Positions 36,281-49,800 of a stretch of DNA of 64,000 nucleotides are shown here, in pieces. Where the stretch lies: positions 15,614,691 to 15,678,690 of the forward strand of contig NC_092026.1 in NCBI RefSeq assembly GCF_042242105.1. Reading direction: 5' to 3'. The notes under the pieces are model-generated. The model saw nothing but the letters and a program-made list of their open reading frames with translations. It searched no databases and was not told the DNA's origin. The position numbers were made by a program, and so were the translations under genes. Positions within the stretch are counted from its first letter, which is position 1, and every line of letters begins with the position of its first letter. Origin of the DNA: Pempheris klunzingeri. Its lineage: Eukaryota > Chordata > Actinopteri > Acropomatiformes > Pempheridae.

Positions 36281-36892
36281 CAGTGGTTCTCAACAGGGGG
36301 TCCATGGCCCACTAGGGGGCCACTGAAAGCTGCCAGGGGGTCCTTGAGATGGCTGTGAATATTATTAAGAAAAATACAAAAAAATATTCTAATGACAAAA
36401 TCAGGAGAGAAACTATCTAATTAAACAAATAGTCAATCTGTAGTGCTTCATTTGTATGAAGTGACTCTCTAGCCCAATAATAACAGATACATAAATTGAT
36501 CAAAATGCAGTGTGGGGCAGTGGCATTGGCCGTGCGCACCATTGAGGTCCCCGTCGTCCGGACCTTGGCATTTTTCCCCGATGTGTTTATGAATAAAAGT
36601 AGTGAACTGCTTAGAACGACTAACTCTGGTGCAGCATAGACTTTAACACCAAGATCGTGCACAATTTTATTAAACTTTAGCACTTGAAGACATTTTTTTA
36701 TTTAATAATTTTTGGGGGAAATATGCTATATAAGCAAGTACTAAAATAAAAATTAGTTTGAAAGAAAGCACTTCGGTCATCATTGTAGCAAAACACACAG
36801 GAGGGAAAGTCTTTGTTGTATGTAGGGGGGGTTGCGGAATTTTTCATTGGACACAGGGGGGGCCTTGGCAGCAGGAGGGTTGAGAGCCACTG
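36281..36892. mobile_element. Non-autonomous hAT (Charlie-like) DNA transposon, 612 bp
   Basis: The left end is CAGTGGTTCTCAAC and the right end is GTTGAGAGCCACTG. These are 14-bp terminal inverted repeats with one mismatch, of the hAT-Charlie type. It is flanked on both sides by the 8-bp direct repeat ATTTAAAT (36,273-36,280 and 36,893-36,900), the target duplication length expected for hAT. The interior has no transposase frame (the minus-strand frame at 36,417-36,683 shows no hAT domain), so movement would have depended on a related autonomous element. Subterminal G-rich patches ('ctagggggccactgaaag', 'acacagggggggcct') are seen. Confidence 0.85.
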
Positions 36893-36904
36893 ATTTAAAT
36901 GACT

Positions 36905-39900
36905 TCATATAGTGTTGGGTGGTTTGATCTAAACAGTGGATGACGTTATGATGACATGACAAAATGATCATGGGTTTTGTATGTATATGTCAACTGTAGT
37001 GGAGTAAAAAGTACTACTGGCACAGACGTATGTAGCATTTAATCCAAATGCTTAATTTAAAGTGCAAGTTCTTCAAAGTTATACTTGAGCACAGCACTAA
37101 ATGTACTTTCCATCACTACGAGCCTTTGGAGGTTTGAGCTTTGTCTTGACAGAACTTTGAGATGATCCGAGGAGCTGTTTTTGATCGGTCCTTGCAGACT
37201 TTGTAAGACGAACACGAGAATGTCAGCAGCTTCTACTGACCACTGCGTTCATGTCGGATCTGTGGTGAGATTTACTGCCCTACAGCACGAAGGGAGATTG
37301 GCTTATTTGAAACGGAAGGACGTAAGCTCAGAGAGTCTTAGTCCTCTAGCATGGATGGTACTAAAGATTTCTCACAAAAGCATGCGATGGAATAACTAAG
37401 TCGTGCTTGGAGACAGATTCCGAAAAAGAAAGCAGATGAAGCTGAGTGGGGAACAAGTAGAAGCATCTTTGCAGCAATGTGGTTTATGGCAAATATGAGA
37501 CATAGGACTAGAAAAACCACTGATGTGCAAGAGAGGCATCCAATTGTTTATGGTAATTATACCAGTCTATCACAACCAATTTGACCATGACTGTTGATGG
37601 TTGAAAAATGCTGTACATAGCACCTTTAACTTTGAAAAGCCTGACAGGGAGAACTGCCTCAGTAACTCGGGCAATGAGCCAATATAGCCATTAAACACTG
37701 AGACAGAAATAGGCCATGGTAGCCGCCAACAGTAAGCATTCTGTTTTTGTTATCTTTACTGTTTCTCAATCTATCCTGACAGCCTTACCATCCTTTGGGG
37801 AAGGAAACGGCAGTCACTGATGATTATAAAGCCCCCACCACCCCCACCTCCACCCCTCATCCAGTGAGCCAAATTATGCCTGCATTAATATTTCATATTA
37901 CACAGGACTTGCAGAGAAACCACATGTGTACTCAGCCCTTTGTCTTCATGTCAAATGAAATATGCTCAGCAATCATCAGAGGGTGAACCGAAGTGGGCAA
38001 AGGAGGAGGGGGGGCTGGCGGTGAGGAGGAGAAAGGCAGGGGTGGAGGGAGATGAGAGGAAAGGATGGCGGGAAGGAGACAAGGGAGGAGACTGAGGAGA
38101 ACGAGTGAAGCTTGGCAAAAAGCAGAGAGTTGAGGGCGAAAGAAGAGGAAAGAACAGGTGAGACTGTAAGAGCGAAGGCGGAGAGGAGGCCAGAAGAGAA
38201 GAGGAGAGGAGCGAGGAGATATGAAAGCCGAGAAGAGATCAGCGGAGTAGATGAAAGGCAAGTGGACCAAAGAAAAAAGTGAAGGGAAAGAGGAGAAGGG
38301 AGGAGAAGAAAGGGGGGTGTCGACAAATACCTTCGTGCTTTAAATAATGTAAAGAGGTGAAGGCGTACGCTGGGCTGAGCAGAGGACAAAGAGGTTTGTA
38401 ATACATTCTAGAGCGAGCCAGTGAACAGAATTTGTAATATCTTTGGATCGCTTTTAAATATCTGCTGGTCTACATTACATTTTCAAGAGACAATGAAGAC
38501 CATGGAGACATGGATTTTAAGGTGTTTTTTTTTTTTTTTTAAACCTGTGCCTTGTTTTATTTGACATATTTTGGGTTAGAAATTACTAATGGGGACAAAA
38601 AGTTTCCCAATTAGTTCAGTAGATTACCTGATAGACCTGCAAGATCCTTTTTGTTTAACCAGACAGCTGTTGTAGCGCTCGGTTTAAAGCCTCCAGACTC
38701 CGTTGACAAAACAGTGATTTTTACCTCACAGGAGTTGCAGGTCTAGTTTCTCTGACTTAAGTTCAGATCCAAACTAGCTCACAAAAACACCAAAGTCACA
38801 CAGTAACATACAACAAACTAAGCGATCAAGGCAATGCAAGGTAGAATAACTCTTCTTGCCAATAGAGTCTGGGGTTCTCTGACCAACAAGGGATTACATT
38901 ACAGCCGGTGTAGCTCATTCGCAGACTGTCCGCTGGACCAATTCCTAAATGTTCTGTACCTACCTATCGTTTCAAACCGAAAGTATGTAAAAAGTTGCCC
39001 AGGTTTTAAAGTATTGGAGTTATCCTTTTTAGGTGCTTGATTTATAAGCATCTTGAATTTAAGAATCAAAACTTAATATATCAAACTACATTGATGTTAA
39101 AAGTGTTACACCACCTGTACAATCTTCTATTTTTCTTCACGTCTCACCCTCATGCCTCTCCCTTTTGCACATGTGACAGTTTACACGGGACACTCTCCTC
39201 ATGTGAATTAAATATCTGCTTAAACTTTAGAGAACAAAATCAGAGAAAATCATGTACTTTTTTTTAGTTGTAAATGTGAATAGATGTGATTGCAGACAGG
39301 GATCACAGTTTGGGCACAGTGATTGGTTTGGTGATTGGCTGAAGGCTTTCAAGTATCTTGTAATGTTGGGTTTGTGGTGCCAAGGACAGTAATTTTCAGT
39401 TTGAAGTCTGTTATTTGACCTGCTGTATTTGCTGAAGATACACAGACAGAGAAATTACAAGTAATGATGCAAGGAACATCGGAGAGGTTTTATTATTCCG
39501 GCTACTGACGTCAGTGAGAAAAGTCTGATTCAGTTTCAGCGTCAAACGTTTCAAAACAAATTTTCATTGGTGCATTAAGTAACTTTATCAGCAGCCTCAT
39601 ATTTGAGAGAGAGATTTGCGATATTTGTGTGAATTTTCATGCAAGTGCTCACAACTCTGGTCCAAATGTCCCCTTTGATGTTCTTTGGAGTGGTGGACTG
39701 ACCGATATAAAGGAATTTACCCTGCACTAAAAGGAGCACTCGATTAGTGATATTGAATTTACCTTTTAAGTTTTGATGTCATTTATTTCCTGTGTGGATA
39801 GAATAATAATCAGTCAACACCAGGAATTGGGGGCAGTCAGTGTTTCATTGAAGTAAAGTTTGACCAAATGGAACTTGTTTAAAGTCATATGACAACCACT

Positions 39901-40390
39901 CATGTAGCTTATCCTAAACTACACTATAGAAATGACTTTCTGCTAACCCGAGTGACACTGTTGGCTAGTGTAAAGTATTTGTAAGTTAACAGTTAACAGT
40001 TTTGCTTATATCCACTGTCATGGCTTGCTAATTCATTCCACTTTACATTTGATGCAGAAAACAACCACAGCCTATCAACACACTATATACTACACTAAAT
40101 AAACCTTACTCACTTACCCACTCATTTACTTACTAAGTCACTAAATGCCATGCAGTCTATTCAATAGCTTCACTAAAAACCAAAAATGTTGACCTCATCG
40201 TGGCAGCGGAGACAAAGCCCTGATCACCAAAGTCAGTTGGATCTATTCTCCGGGAGCAACGAATGTCTGTAGAAAAAAAACGGTAATCCATCAAATTTTT
40301 GATATATTTCAGTCTGGACCAAAATAGTTGAGCGAACAACCAACTTTGCATCTCTAGAGCCAAGAGCATAGTTAAAACGTGACAGCACCT
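36905..40390. other. Non-coding, no gene recognised
   Basis: About 3.5 kb. Positions about 37,985-38,330 are strongly purine-rich (AGGAGG/GAGAAG), which keeps minus-strand Ser/Leu-rich frames open by chance. A poly-T run lies at 38,526-38,540. No exon, RNA gene or intact repeat is seen. Confidence 0.5.
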
Positions 40391-40394
40391 GTAC

Positions 40395-40670
40395 CAGAAA
40401 TCAATTTGGGCTAATGGGACAAATTAGAATCAGGTTCATGCAAATATGAATCAAATCAAATAATACCCAGTGGGCCTGAGCCTCGCAGAAACAAATCATG
40501 CCGGAGATTGCCTGACCCTCAACAAACAATAAAAGCCATAAATCAAGCTATCTGCCTGTCAAGATAAATGGCACATCCCCCATACAGGTTTGATAGCACA
40601 GATACAGGTGGCATCGGGCTCATCCTATTGTCCATAAATGGAGACGATGTCACCAACAGATGGGGCTTCT
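40395..40670. promoter_or_regulatory. Candidate conserved non-coding element
   Basis: A repeat-free block with many factor-like cores: 'gggctaatgggacaaatta', 'catgcaaatatgaatcaaat', 'acaataaaagccataaatc', 'ctgtcaagataaatggcac', 'ttgtccataaatggagac'. It is the densest such block in the window. The character suggests an enhancer; conservation cannot be tested here. Confidence 0.35.
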
Positions 40671-40679
40671 CTTCTCTTG

Positions 40680-41067
40680 TTGAAAACAAAGAAACACATG
40701 GACACGCACATATGCACACTCACAAGTGACGACGAAGTGACTGATAGATGATTTTTAACAGATGTGATTTCTACCTTCAAGGTTCAAAATGTGGAGAGAG
40801 GGGAAAAAAGCCTGTCTGTTCTCCAAGAGTCTGTATTGGCAACTGCTTAGAGCTTCATGCTTAATTACACACACAGACACGCACTTGACAGCTTCTAGCT
40901 GGTTGGCTGGCTGATTTACGCTAGCTTGCCTGTGGTTGAGTGCCCTCCCATCACGGTGAGATTGCTGCAGCCTCTTGTTAACCCTCATTGTATGAAACAA
41001 CCCAGTGGCTCACCTTCAAGCACACTTACCACCCTCTTATTCCCAAACCTCTCTCACTATCAACAAT

Positions 41068-41114
<47 letters not shown>

Positions 41115-41675
41115 CTCTGTCCCTCTCACAAGCAAGGAAGTTAGCAGCAGCAGCTTCGAGAGCGCTTCAATATCCTCTCTCTCTAACCTGATTATTAATT
41201 ACAGTCTAGCTGACCGCAGCCCATACACTGTCTAGCACTGTTACCAAGGAGACCGCCACAAAGTCATTCACAAACAATTTAAGAAAGACAGTTTTAAGCG
41301 CAGTCACCGCACAGCGGTTGCTCTTTTCTTTTTGTCTATTCATGTCTGTTTCAACCGTGGCATTCAAAGTATTTTAATTAACATGCATGCCGATCAGAAG
41401 TTAGTCAATAGAATGTAAGTGAAAAGCGTTCATGCCTCAGTGACACCTGTATCCAGCTTGGCGTCATCTCAAAAGTGTCATAACTCACTAAACACTCAAG
41501 ATGAAACCTATCATCTGGTTGCAAAATCCTAAGTTGATCAAAGCGACCGTGTGCCAGAGGAGTCAGTCATGCCTGAGCTGTACGGCACTCAGCGGTAATC
41601 AACCTGGAGCTGTGCCTGCAGTGATGCTGAGGGACATCACTCTTTAAATGGGCTCTGGCAATCAGCTGTGTGTAC

Positions 41676-41706
<31 letters not shown>

Positions 41707-43720
41707 GTGTTATCACACTTGTGTTATGATGGAGAGCAGATTAAGTACTTGCCAGCAGCAAAATATGGCTTCTAATGCTACACAAGTGTGTTCTGTGTTT
41801 TAGTACTGGCCATAGGGTGCTGCATTACACTCAGTGACACACGCACAGTCTGCGAAGCGCTTACTGTGTGATGTCAGCCACGTGTCAGACATCACACAGC
41901 CTTCAGAAGAGCTTCTCATCTACCAAAAAAGAAAGTAGCTAAAATCTGCAGTCACAAATTCAAACACGTTAAAGTTACCCTGTGGAGTTTAACAGTTTTC
42001 TCACCAAAGTGAATAGTGTGTATCCTTGAGGCCTATAGCTGAAGCTTTGAACCCCCTTCCCCCCTCATTAAACATTAGCATAGCCATTTTCTTTAATACT
42101 TAAAATTTTGTTTAAAGGCACATTTGCTAGCTTGCAGCTTCTCTCGCCGTCTCTAACGGTTGATCAGTGGAGGAATGAATGTCATGTATGTGCACTCCTG
42201 GAACACAGACTACACTGCTCCATGCAAGTATTGCTCCGTTGTGCTACTAGTGGTTTAAAACTCCTATCTTGGAGTTGAGGCCAGAAAAGAGGCCAAAAAA
42301 ACTGTACAGTAGTTCTTAATACTCAGACTCAGTTCTGAAGAATGTTCACGGTGACAATCATTTTATCTTTCATTATCGTGCAGTAAAGAATAGAATTATC
42401 TCATTTATGTTGCTAAGTTGTCTGTCAGGAACATGAGATTGCATATAGCCGACTGGCCAACACAGAATGACGAAGCCAGTTCCAGTTCGATCCCATGTTT
42501 TTTCCTCTCCGTCTGCACTCTGCACTCTGCACTCTGTTTTTTCACACAATGCTGTCATCTGTCAGAACGCAGCCTAAGGCTGCCTGTAGTCTTGATCCTT
42601 CTGGTCTTGCTATCTTGAAATGAGTGCACATCTGTGCGTGAGTGTGTGTGTTTTCTAAAGAGGGAATGCCTCTAGTTCTTTAAGGGATGAATGGGCTGGA
42701 TATGTGGAGAAATTGTCTCTTTTAAGGACTCACATCATTAATGTTATTAGTCACACCTTGGCGTGCTTTTCCTGCAGTAACGTGTAAAAATATCCACTGT
42801 GAAACAGGTCTGTGTACTATGTGTATGTTTAAGTGTCAAAGAAGTTGTGATTTATTTCTGTGATTTATTTTGCATGATCATTTGTATGGAGACTTTGTCT
42901 ATATTTTACCAAGCGCTGACCTCGCCAGATTGAAATGTCCTTTCTTGCAAATACTGATTTTGCCTTCTGTTTTCTTTGCAAGTCGTTTCATGCTGCTTTG
43001 AAACTCGCATGTAAAGAGGTGATTCTCCAAACTTTGATGGGTATTTAAATTAAACTTCAGTTTAGTCACTTCAAAGTGCTTTTTCATGTTTTGTTCTGTT
43101 GGTTTGCCTGCCAGCTGTTGAGTTTGGAACAAAGGACGGCCAAAACCAAGATGTTGCTGTGAAACGGATAGTAATTAGACTGGAAACAAGTGCTGTAATG
43201 TAGTCACTCCTCTGATTCTTCTTTCATTTCTGTCCACCAGGGGGAGTGGACGGGCTCTCTCGTCTCAGGCAATTACACCTCTGCATGCTGACAGATGGAG
43301 AATGGTGGTTTGAGGGGTGGGCTGGGGGTTCTCCCTTGTTAAGAGGGATTAAATGCTAGAAACTGGGGAGGGAGACCCTGATCTAAAAAAGGGGAGGAAT
43401 TGGTGGCGAGTGCGGGACACAGAGCTAATGGCAGCCAACAGCTGATTGGCTGTGCCTGCCAGCCAATGGGAGTACGAGAAGAATAAAGCGACTCCAATGG
43501 TGATTAGAGAGTCTCATCTATTAGCAGCTGGGGGAAGGGAGTGATAAACCAAGGTTAATGTGTTGAGTGTGTTTGTGGCTTTGCACTCGATGAATGAACA
43601 GAAGCAATGAATAAGATATAGTAAATAGAAGACCCTCGTAAGTATAGTAAAAATCTGTTTGTGTGTTTAAAGCACAAATATAATTCATAAATGTATATGT
43701 CATTGTGTAGGTCTCCATCG
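40680..43720. other. Non-coding between fabp6 and elovl8
   Basis: GT microsatellites lie at 41,070-41,111 and about 41,678-41,698, and three direct TCTGCAC units lie at about 42,511-42,532. The stretch at about 43,395-43,505 has CCAAT-like phrases ('agctgattggctgtgcctg', 'gccagccaatgggag') but no gene start is visible beside it. Confidence 0.5.
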
Positions 43721-43727
43721 ATGTTCA

Positions 43728-43733
43728 TTTATT
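43728..43733 (-). terminator. elovl8: Probable elovl8 polyadenylation signal
   Basis: AATAAA on the minus strand, about 117 nt after the elovl8 stop codon. It is the first canonical hexamer downstream. Confidence 0.5.
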
Positions 43734-43849
43734 TTGTACACATAATAAAAGCTGTAATTATCACGATTAACATGAAGTAATAACAAACAGGCAAACGTTT
43801 TTTATGCCTTTTTATGTCATCTCTCCTGTTTTCCCTCTTTCTTGCCTCC

Positions 43850-46800
43850 CTATGTCTTCTTGCTGTTCTTCTTGGCGAGGTAGCTGTGGTAGTAGAAGTT
43901 GCTGAAGAGAGCGATGAGGCTGAGGGAGTAGGCCAACACAACCATGTTCATGGAGTCAGGGAAGTCACAGTCCGCAAACAGGTTGTAGGTGGTGTGGATG
44001 GTTACTATGAAAAACTGGAGCTGGTGAGATAGATGGACAGACACAGAGAAATAAGAGAGCGTGAGACAATACCAAGTGCTATCTGAGCAGTTTGAGTGGC
44101 CACACCAGGCCGGTGGACACACAGACAAACCTGGCAACCTAAAGTAAACAGCCTGTGCTGGTACGTTCTGACAAAGGAGGACCAGGCACAAAGCAACACT
44201 TCCTCCTTCGCAACAGTCTGTTCTCTGCCAGAATAAAACCCACCAAGAATTAGAGACACTCTCATATCGAAACTAAATTCAATATTTACTCTGGGAACAA
44301 CTGACAGTGCCATGGAGGTAGCGAAATATGTAAGAGTATGTCACAGCCTCAGAGAAAACACACATGAAACCGTACTGAGCTTCTTCATGATTTTATCTCT
44401 TATCTCTGTTCTGTTGGTGGTTCTCACCATCCTGTTCAATTATCAAACCACAGTGTAGATCATATTAACACATAATATCATACTAACATTTTATTCTCTG
44501 TAGTTACTATGTATTATATCCATGCAGTTGCATGTGTTGCAGCGTGTATAGTGCGCAATGTGCAAATCATTTGTAAACTCTGAGCATTTATACTTGTTGT
44601 GATCTCTACGCAAATTTGATTTTGAGTTTGAGAAAGCGGAGGAGAGACTCCCCAGAAGGCGCTACAAGGCGGACACGTGAAAGAAAGAAGCAGTCACAGT
44701 GCATCTTGTGAGCATTCTTGCTACCTGGGCTGTTTTGAACACCCTCCTTTAAGAATTATACTGATGTCATAATAGTTCCCGGGACAAATGGTGAAAGCCT
44801 GGCAGTAAATGATGCAGACAATTAGCCTGCTACTGCCGCAGTGCTAGCTACCGCATGGCCCTCGGCTTGCAGGTTGTAGTGGTTCCTCAAGAGTCTCCCA
44901 AAGAGAGAGCGGCATTTAGTATGCAAGCACTTGTGTTAAAGTACATAAAACATAGAATTTTTGTAGGAATAAATATCATTTTGATACTCTTGAGCACTAA
45001 GTGATGAAAGAGCAATTCTCTTGCTAGTTCTGTTGCTACCATAGATGGATCTATAGCCATGAAAAACCCTTTGCCACAGCATTCAGGGCCAAGTTGCTAT
45101 TATATTCAGGGCCATGGCGGGCTTTATGTGCATGGGTGAAAATAATGGAGGTTGCACATCTTTCCATCCCACCATACAGGCCTCTTCTTTCAATGTATAT
45201 AATAATTACCTCTCAAAAATACAAAAGAACCCCCACCCCTTCATACACATACAGAAATACAATCTCCAATCAACTGAACTATCTTCAGTTCACTAAATTG
45301 TGAAGCCAACTGTTAATGAAGGCTTCAGGGTCACCTCTAGGGTCGATACAATTATCGTTACATAATGGCAGGCACTCATCATACTGACCTATATCTGTTG
45401 CGGCCAAATAGAAGAAAAAAAACCTGCAGGACGTATTGTGTCCTCGTCACCACTGTCAGTAGAAAAACAGATGGCCGACTAGTTAGTTGAAGAGCATCAG
45501 CGCCGCTAATCCGTCCAGTTATTCCAACAGCCGGTCAGAACAATGACAAACCAAGCTGGAGGCCTCACGTAAGGCTACTACTCCAAGCTGGATGACCATT
45601 TTTAGATACCTTTGTTGGACATTTACTCCAACAGTCTTGAGATGGATGGACTTGCCGAAGAGTTGCAATACTGGCAACAGCATAGGCCTGATTTCACACC
45701 CAGAGAGCTAAAACTTCTATCTTTTAGAACAGAACGCTTCTTCTATCTTAACTATCCTCATATCTTTTATTCAAAGGTGAGCCGGAACGTTTTTTTATGC
45801 TACAGGTGGAACCACAGACTCTCCTTCCTTAACAAGCATCCAAAAGGATCAAATTAAATTCTGCTGAAACATAAACAAGATGCGATCACCAACCCCCCCC
45901 CCCCCCCCCCCATTTTGCCACATTAATATAATTAAGTGGTTTATTTATAGAGACAACGATCAGGACGTGATGTGTGATAATGTCCTGAAAATGAAAAAGA
46001 TGTAAAGGAAACACACACACACACACACACACACACAGAGGCAAATACTAACCAGCTGCAGGCAGGTGAGGTAACGTTTCCACCAGAGGTATTTGTACAT
46101 GCTCGGTCCCAAAGCTGCTAGGCCGTAGTACAGGTACATCACCACATGGACCAGGGAGTTGATCAGACCAATCAGGAAAGCTACGGACAGGTACACAGGA
46201 TGGATATCACATATTGAGCATATTCATCTGTGCGTGTTCTCCTGTAAATAGACATAATTTACACAATTTCTTCTATTTTCTTCATATTCTTGTGAGATGG
46301 AGCTGTTGGTTTGGCGCATGCTTACATTGGCCACCAGCCACATATTTAACCCCAGCCCACCAGTTGAAGATCATGGTTGCGTGATGGTAGACATGGAGGA
46401 AGGTCAGCTGACTGTTCTTCTTCCTCAGGATGAAAAATACCTGAACCACACAAACACGCACAAAAGCAGACGTGCTGTGAGATTTTGCAGCCACGTGTTC
46501 ACATGTGGAAGCACCGCAGGCACAGAAGCACAAGCGCAGGTAAACATGTTAAGATAAGTAACATGGAATAACTTCTTTCCACTCCTTAATTACTCACAGT
46601 GTCACTGAGCTCTATGACTTTCGAGAAGTAGAACCACCAGCTCACTCTGGCCATCTGTCCAACAGAAGAAAAAAAAATGTTAATATTTATTATTTCTAAT
46701 AAAATGGTTACTGCTGATCATTAGTTTCAGAAGGTTTTAAGAAGAACGAGCTAATATTTAACATAATTGCTTAGACACTGACATTTTGTGAGGTACTTTT

Positions 46801-49800
46801 ACAGAATATTTTGATCATCAAGGTCTAGTCCACCAGAATCTGTGTACGCACACATAAAACAAACTTCTGAGTGAGGCCTTATGTAGAAACTGTTGCGTAA
46901 AGTAGGATGTAGTAAAAAAGATTTACCCTCATGGCCAGTGGGCTGTCACTGTAGTCGACTGGCTGGCACAGCAGACTGTATCTGGCCAACCAGGACGAGG
47001 CTGTGAACTGGAAAGACAAAAGCAGCTTTCAGCTCTGCTTTGGTTTCTCACATAAACACAGCGGTTTCCCAGGAGATTCACGGCTGTCCGACCTCACAGC
47101 TACGGACGGTCGTCTTCCTATTAAAAGCCGCAATAACTGATTTTTTTTGGCCACTTTGGGGCAAAGTAAGTTGATATTTTTAGAAACCGCCTAATTGCCA
47201 AATGCCTATTTATGCATCCAGCAGATATGAAGCATCCTGAGGAAGAAGAACAGTCAGCCGACCTTCCTCCATGTCTACCATCACGCAACCATGATCTTCA
47301 ACTGGTGGGCTGGGGTTAAATATGTGGCTGGTGGCCAATGTGAGTATGCGAGTACCTTGATTCTACAGGCTCGCCGACACTGTCCTGGACTTACAATATT
47401 GTGCGGTGGGGGGACAAGCATCTGTGAGACCAACATTGGGCTATTACAGCTGTTAATATTAAAATCATGGAAGTAAAAATGGGTTTGGGACTTCAGATAG
47501 CATGAGCTAAGCTTGCAGGGAGAAGAAACACAGGTGACTGCTTTCACACACGGGCACTGCCAACACAAGAGATCAGTGTTTTTGGATTTATTGCTGGTGC
47601 AACCAACTACACAGCAACTCACAACATCGCATTATTAATTCAACCCAGATTATGTTGTGTTTACACAGTTATCCTCTATGTAGGAATTATTTTCCCCCAA
47701 AAAGGGGCTGTGGTGATTAGAGCCCACTCTGGATGATGTATTACCCCTCTGATTAATGAAAAGCTAGTCTGTCTGCCATTTGGTGCTGGGCTATAAGGGG
47801 TTTCTACAGCTTTTTTCACTGGAAACAGCCTCCCGCTGCGCCCGAAAACACCTGACAGAGAGCGACGACAGAGAACCAAAACGATTAATTTGCAGGTCTG
47901 AAACCAAAACAATATGCTGATAGATGCAATCAAACTCAGCAGAGCTAAGCTGATTATTCTCACTGGGTTCATCACTATGAGCGCCCCCTTTCACATTTTC
48001 CATCGTCATTTATTGCATCTGTATTTGAAAAAAAAAAAAATTGTAGTAGCTTTAAAGAATAACTATGACTTGACATCTTACTGCATCTGTTTTTCTTCCA
48101 TATATTTTACTCAAACTTTGGCAGCACCTTGGATGATTTAGGTTTTCATGATGAGCTGCTACAGTTTCCAGCTTCCCGTCTTTGTACATCCTTTTACAAA
48201 AGATGCCATATAAAGTATAGTAGTACCTCATAGAACATGTAGGCAGACAGGCAGACCATGGCAAAGTTGTAAACTATCAGAACAGGTTGAAGGTTGACTG
48301 GCTGCCTTCTCGCCATCAGCTTTGGCCCCGCCCATATAACAACCAGGTAGCACAGAAAGATACAGGTGATTGGCACAGGGGAGTGGACCAGCGGCCAACT
48401 GTCCGTCCTCTTGTCTAGATGGGCAGAAAGCGAGAGAAGAAGCGTGGATCACATAAGGACTGTCTGACATAAATATCCAACAATGTATGACACACATGAC
48501 TAATGACACAGATAAGGTGAAAATAATGACTTGCCTCCATTTTCCAGAATTCCGTAGTAGAATAATTGTAATTTCTGCCACTTGGTGAGAGCCTGAAAAC
48601 CCTGAGGTGGAGTAATAGAGACTTTCATTAGCTAAGGGTGACAAAACTGATCCAAAACACAATGTTCAAAACAGAATGTGGAAGAGCTATAACTGAGGGT
48701 GAGGCCAAAACCAGGAAATCTAATACATCCCAGAACAATTTACAACAACTTGTAATCGGATGCAAAAAGCCTATTCCACATTAGGTATGAGAAGGAAAAG
48801 TATTATTTCAAAATAACTTTTTTTTGCACTATATTGCATTTCACATATTCAGAAATGACACCCTCCTTTGAAAGGTCTTCTCTGCAAATATGATTAAACC
48901 ACCCAGACGTAATCTGGATTATAATTCAAGGATTATGTTCAGTAATCCAAACGTATCTCTAGATAATAGATAATAACTAATAATCCTCTTGATGAATGGC
49001 TGACTAATGTGGATGACAGGGTCACGCGTCCCCCTACATGGCTAACATATGGCAGTGCTGCCCTCTAGTGTTTACAGATAAAAGGCTCTGCACACACCGG
49101 CCCAGTTTCTTCCTCTCTTTAATCTTCCTTTACAATACGCTTCAGATAGTGCTGAGTTTGCCTGCACAGTGGTGTGTATATTCCAGGACCTGAACTGTGC
49201 CATGGGTCCATTTTCAATCAGCTGAATTAAGGTCTGTGGTCTATAAATGTAGAAACTCCAACACAGTCTTATAATAAGAGAGTGCATGTTCAATATAAAA
49301 TTATGAGCAACAATTACAGACAGACAGATTTTTGCTATTTCATCTAGACTACATGTGTTTGAATTGGAATTAAATCAACTAATAAGCAAAAGAAAATGTT
49401 GTATAATAAGGGGCAATGTGGAGATAGAATTTAAAGGATAATCATAATAATAACGATAATAATAATTGATAATAATAATAATAAGAAGAAGAAGAATATC
49501 CAACATAACTCAGGTCTTTCAGTAACACTGGATAGATGATAAATAATATATATTTAGTATAATAATAATAGTTTTATCATTGTTTTAGCATTTGTTCATT
49601 CCACCGCTGATTCTAAGTGAAAGCATTAGTCACTGTGCTGGCAGAGGCAGCCGGCTGTGTGGACACAGCTAAGTATTTTAGCCTCTCTAGGATCCTCCTC
49701 AGTGGGATTTACAGACACAAATCCCCAACAGGGCCGGTCCTCTGCAACCTGCTGAGGTTTAACGAGGAGGTTTATTCCACAGAAAATACTTTGAAGACAG

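Noticed and set aside
37932-38389. Two overlapping minus-strand frames rich in Ser/Leu/Pro
   Set aside because: They lie on a purine-rich (AGG/GAG) tract, which removes stops by composition. No homology or splice sites.
45612-45857. 81-codon frame in elovl8 intron 7
   Set aside because: Antisense to elovl8, no recognised family, followed directly by the poly-C run. Probably chance or a repeat fragment.
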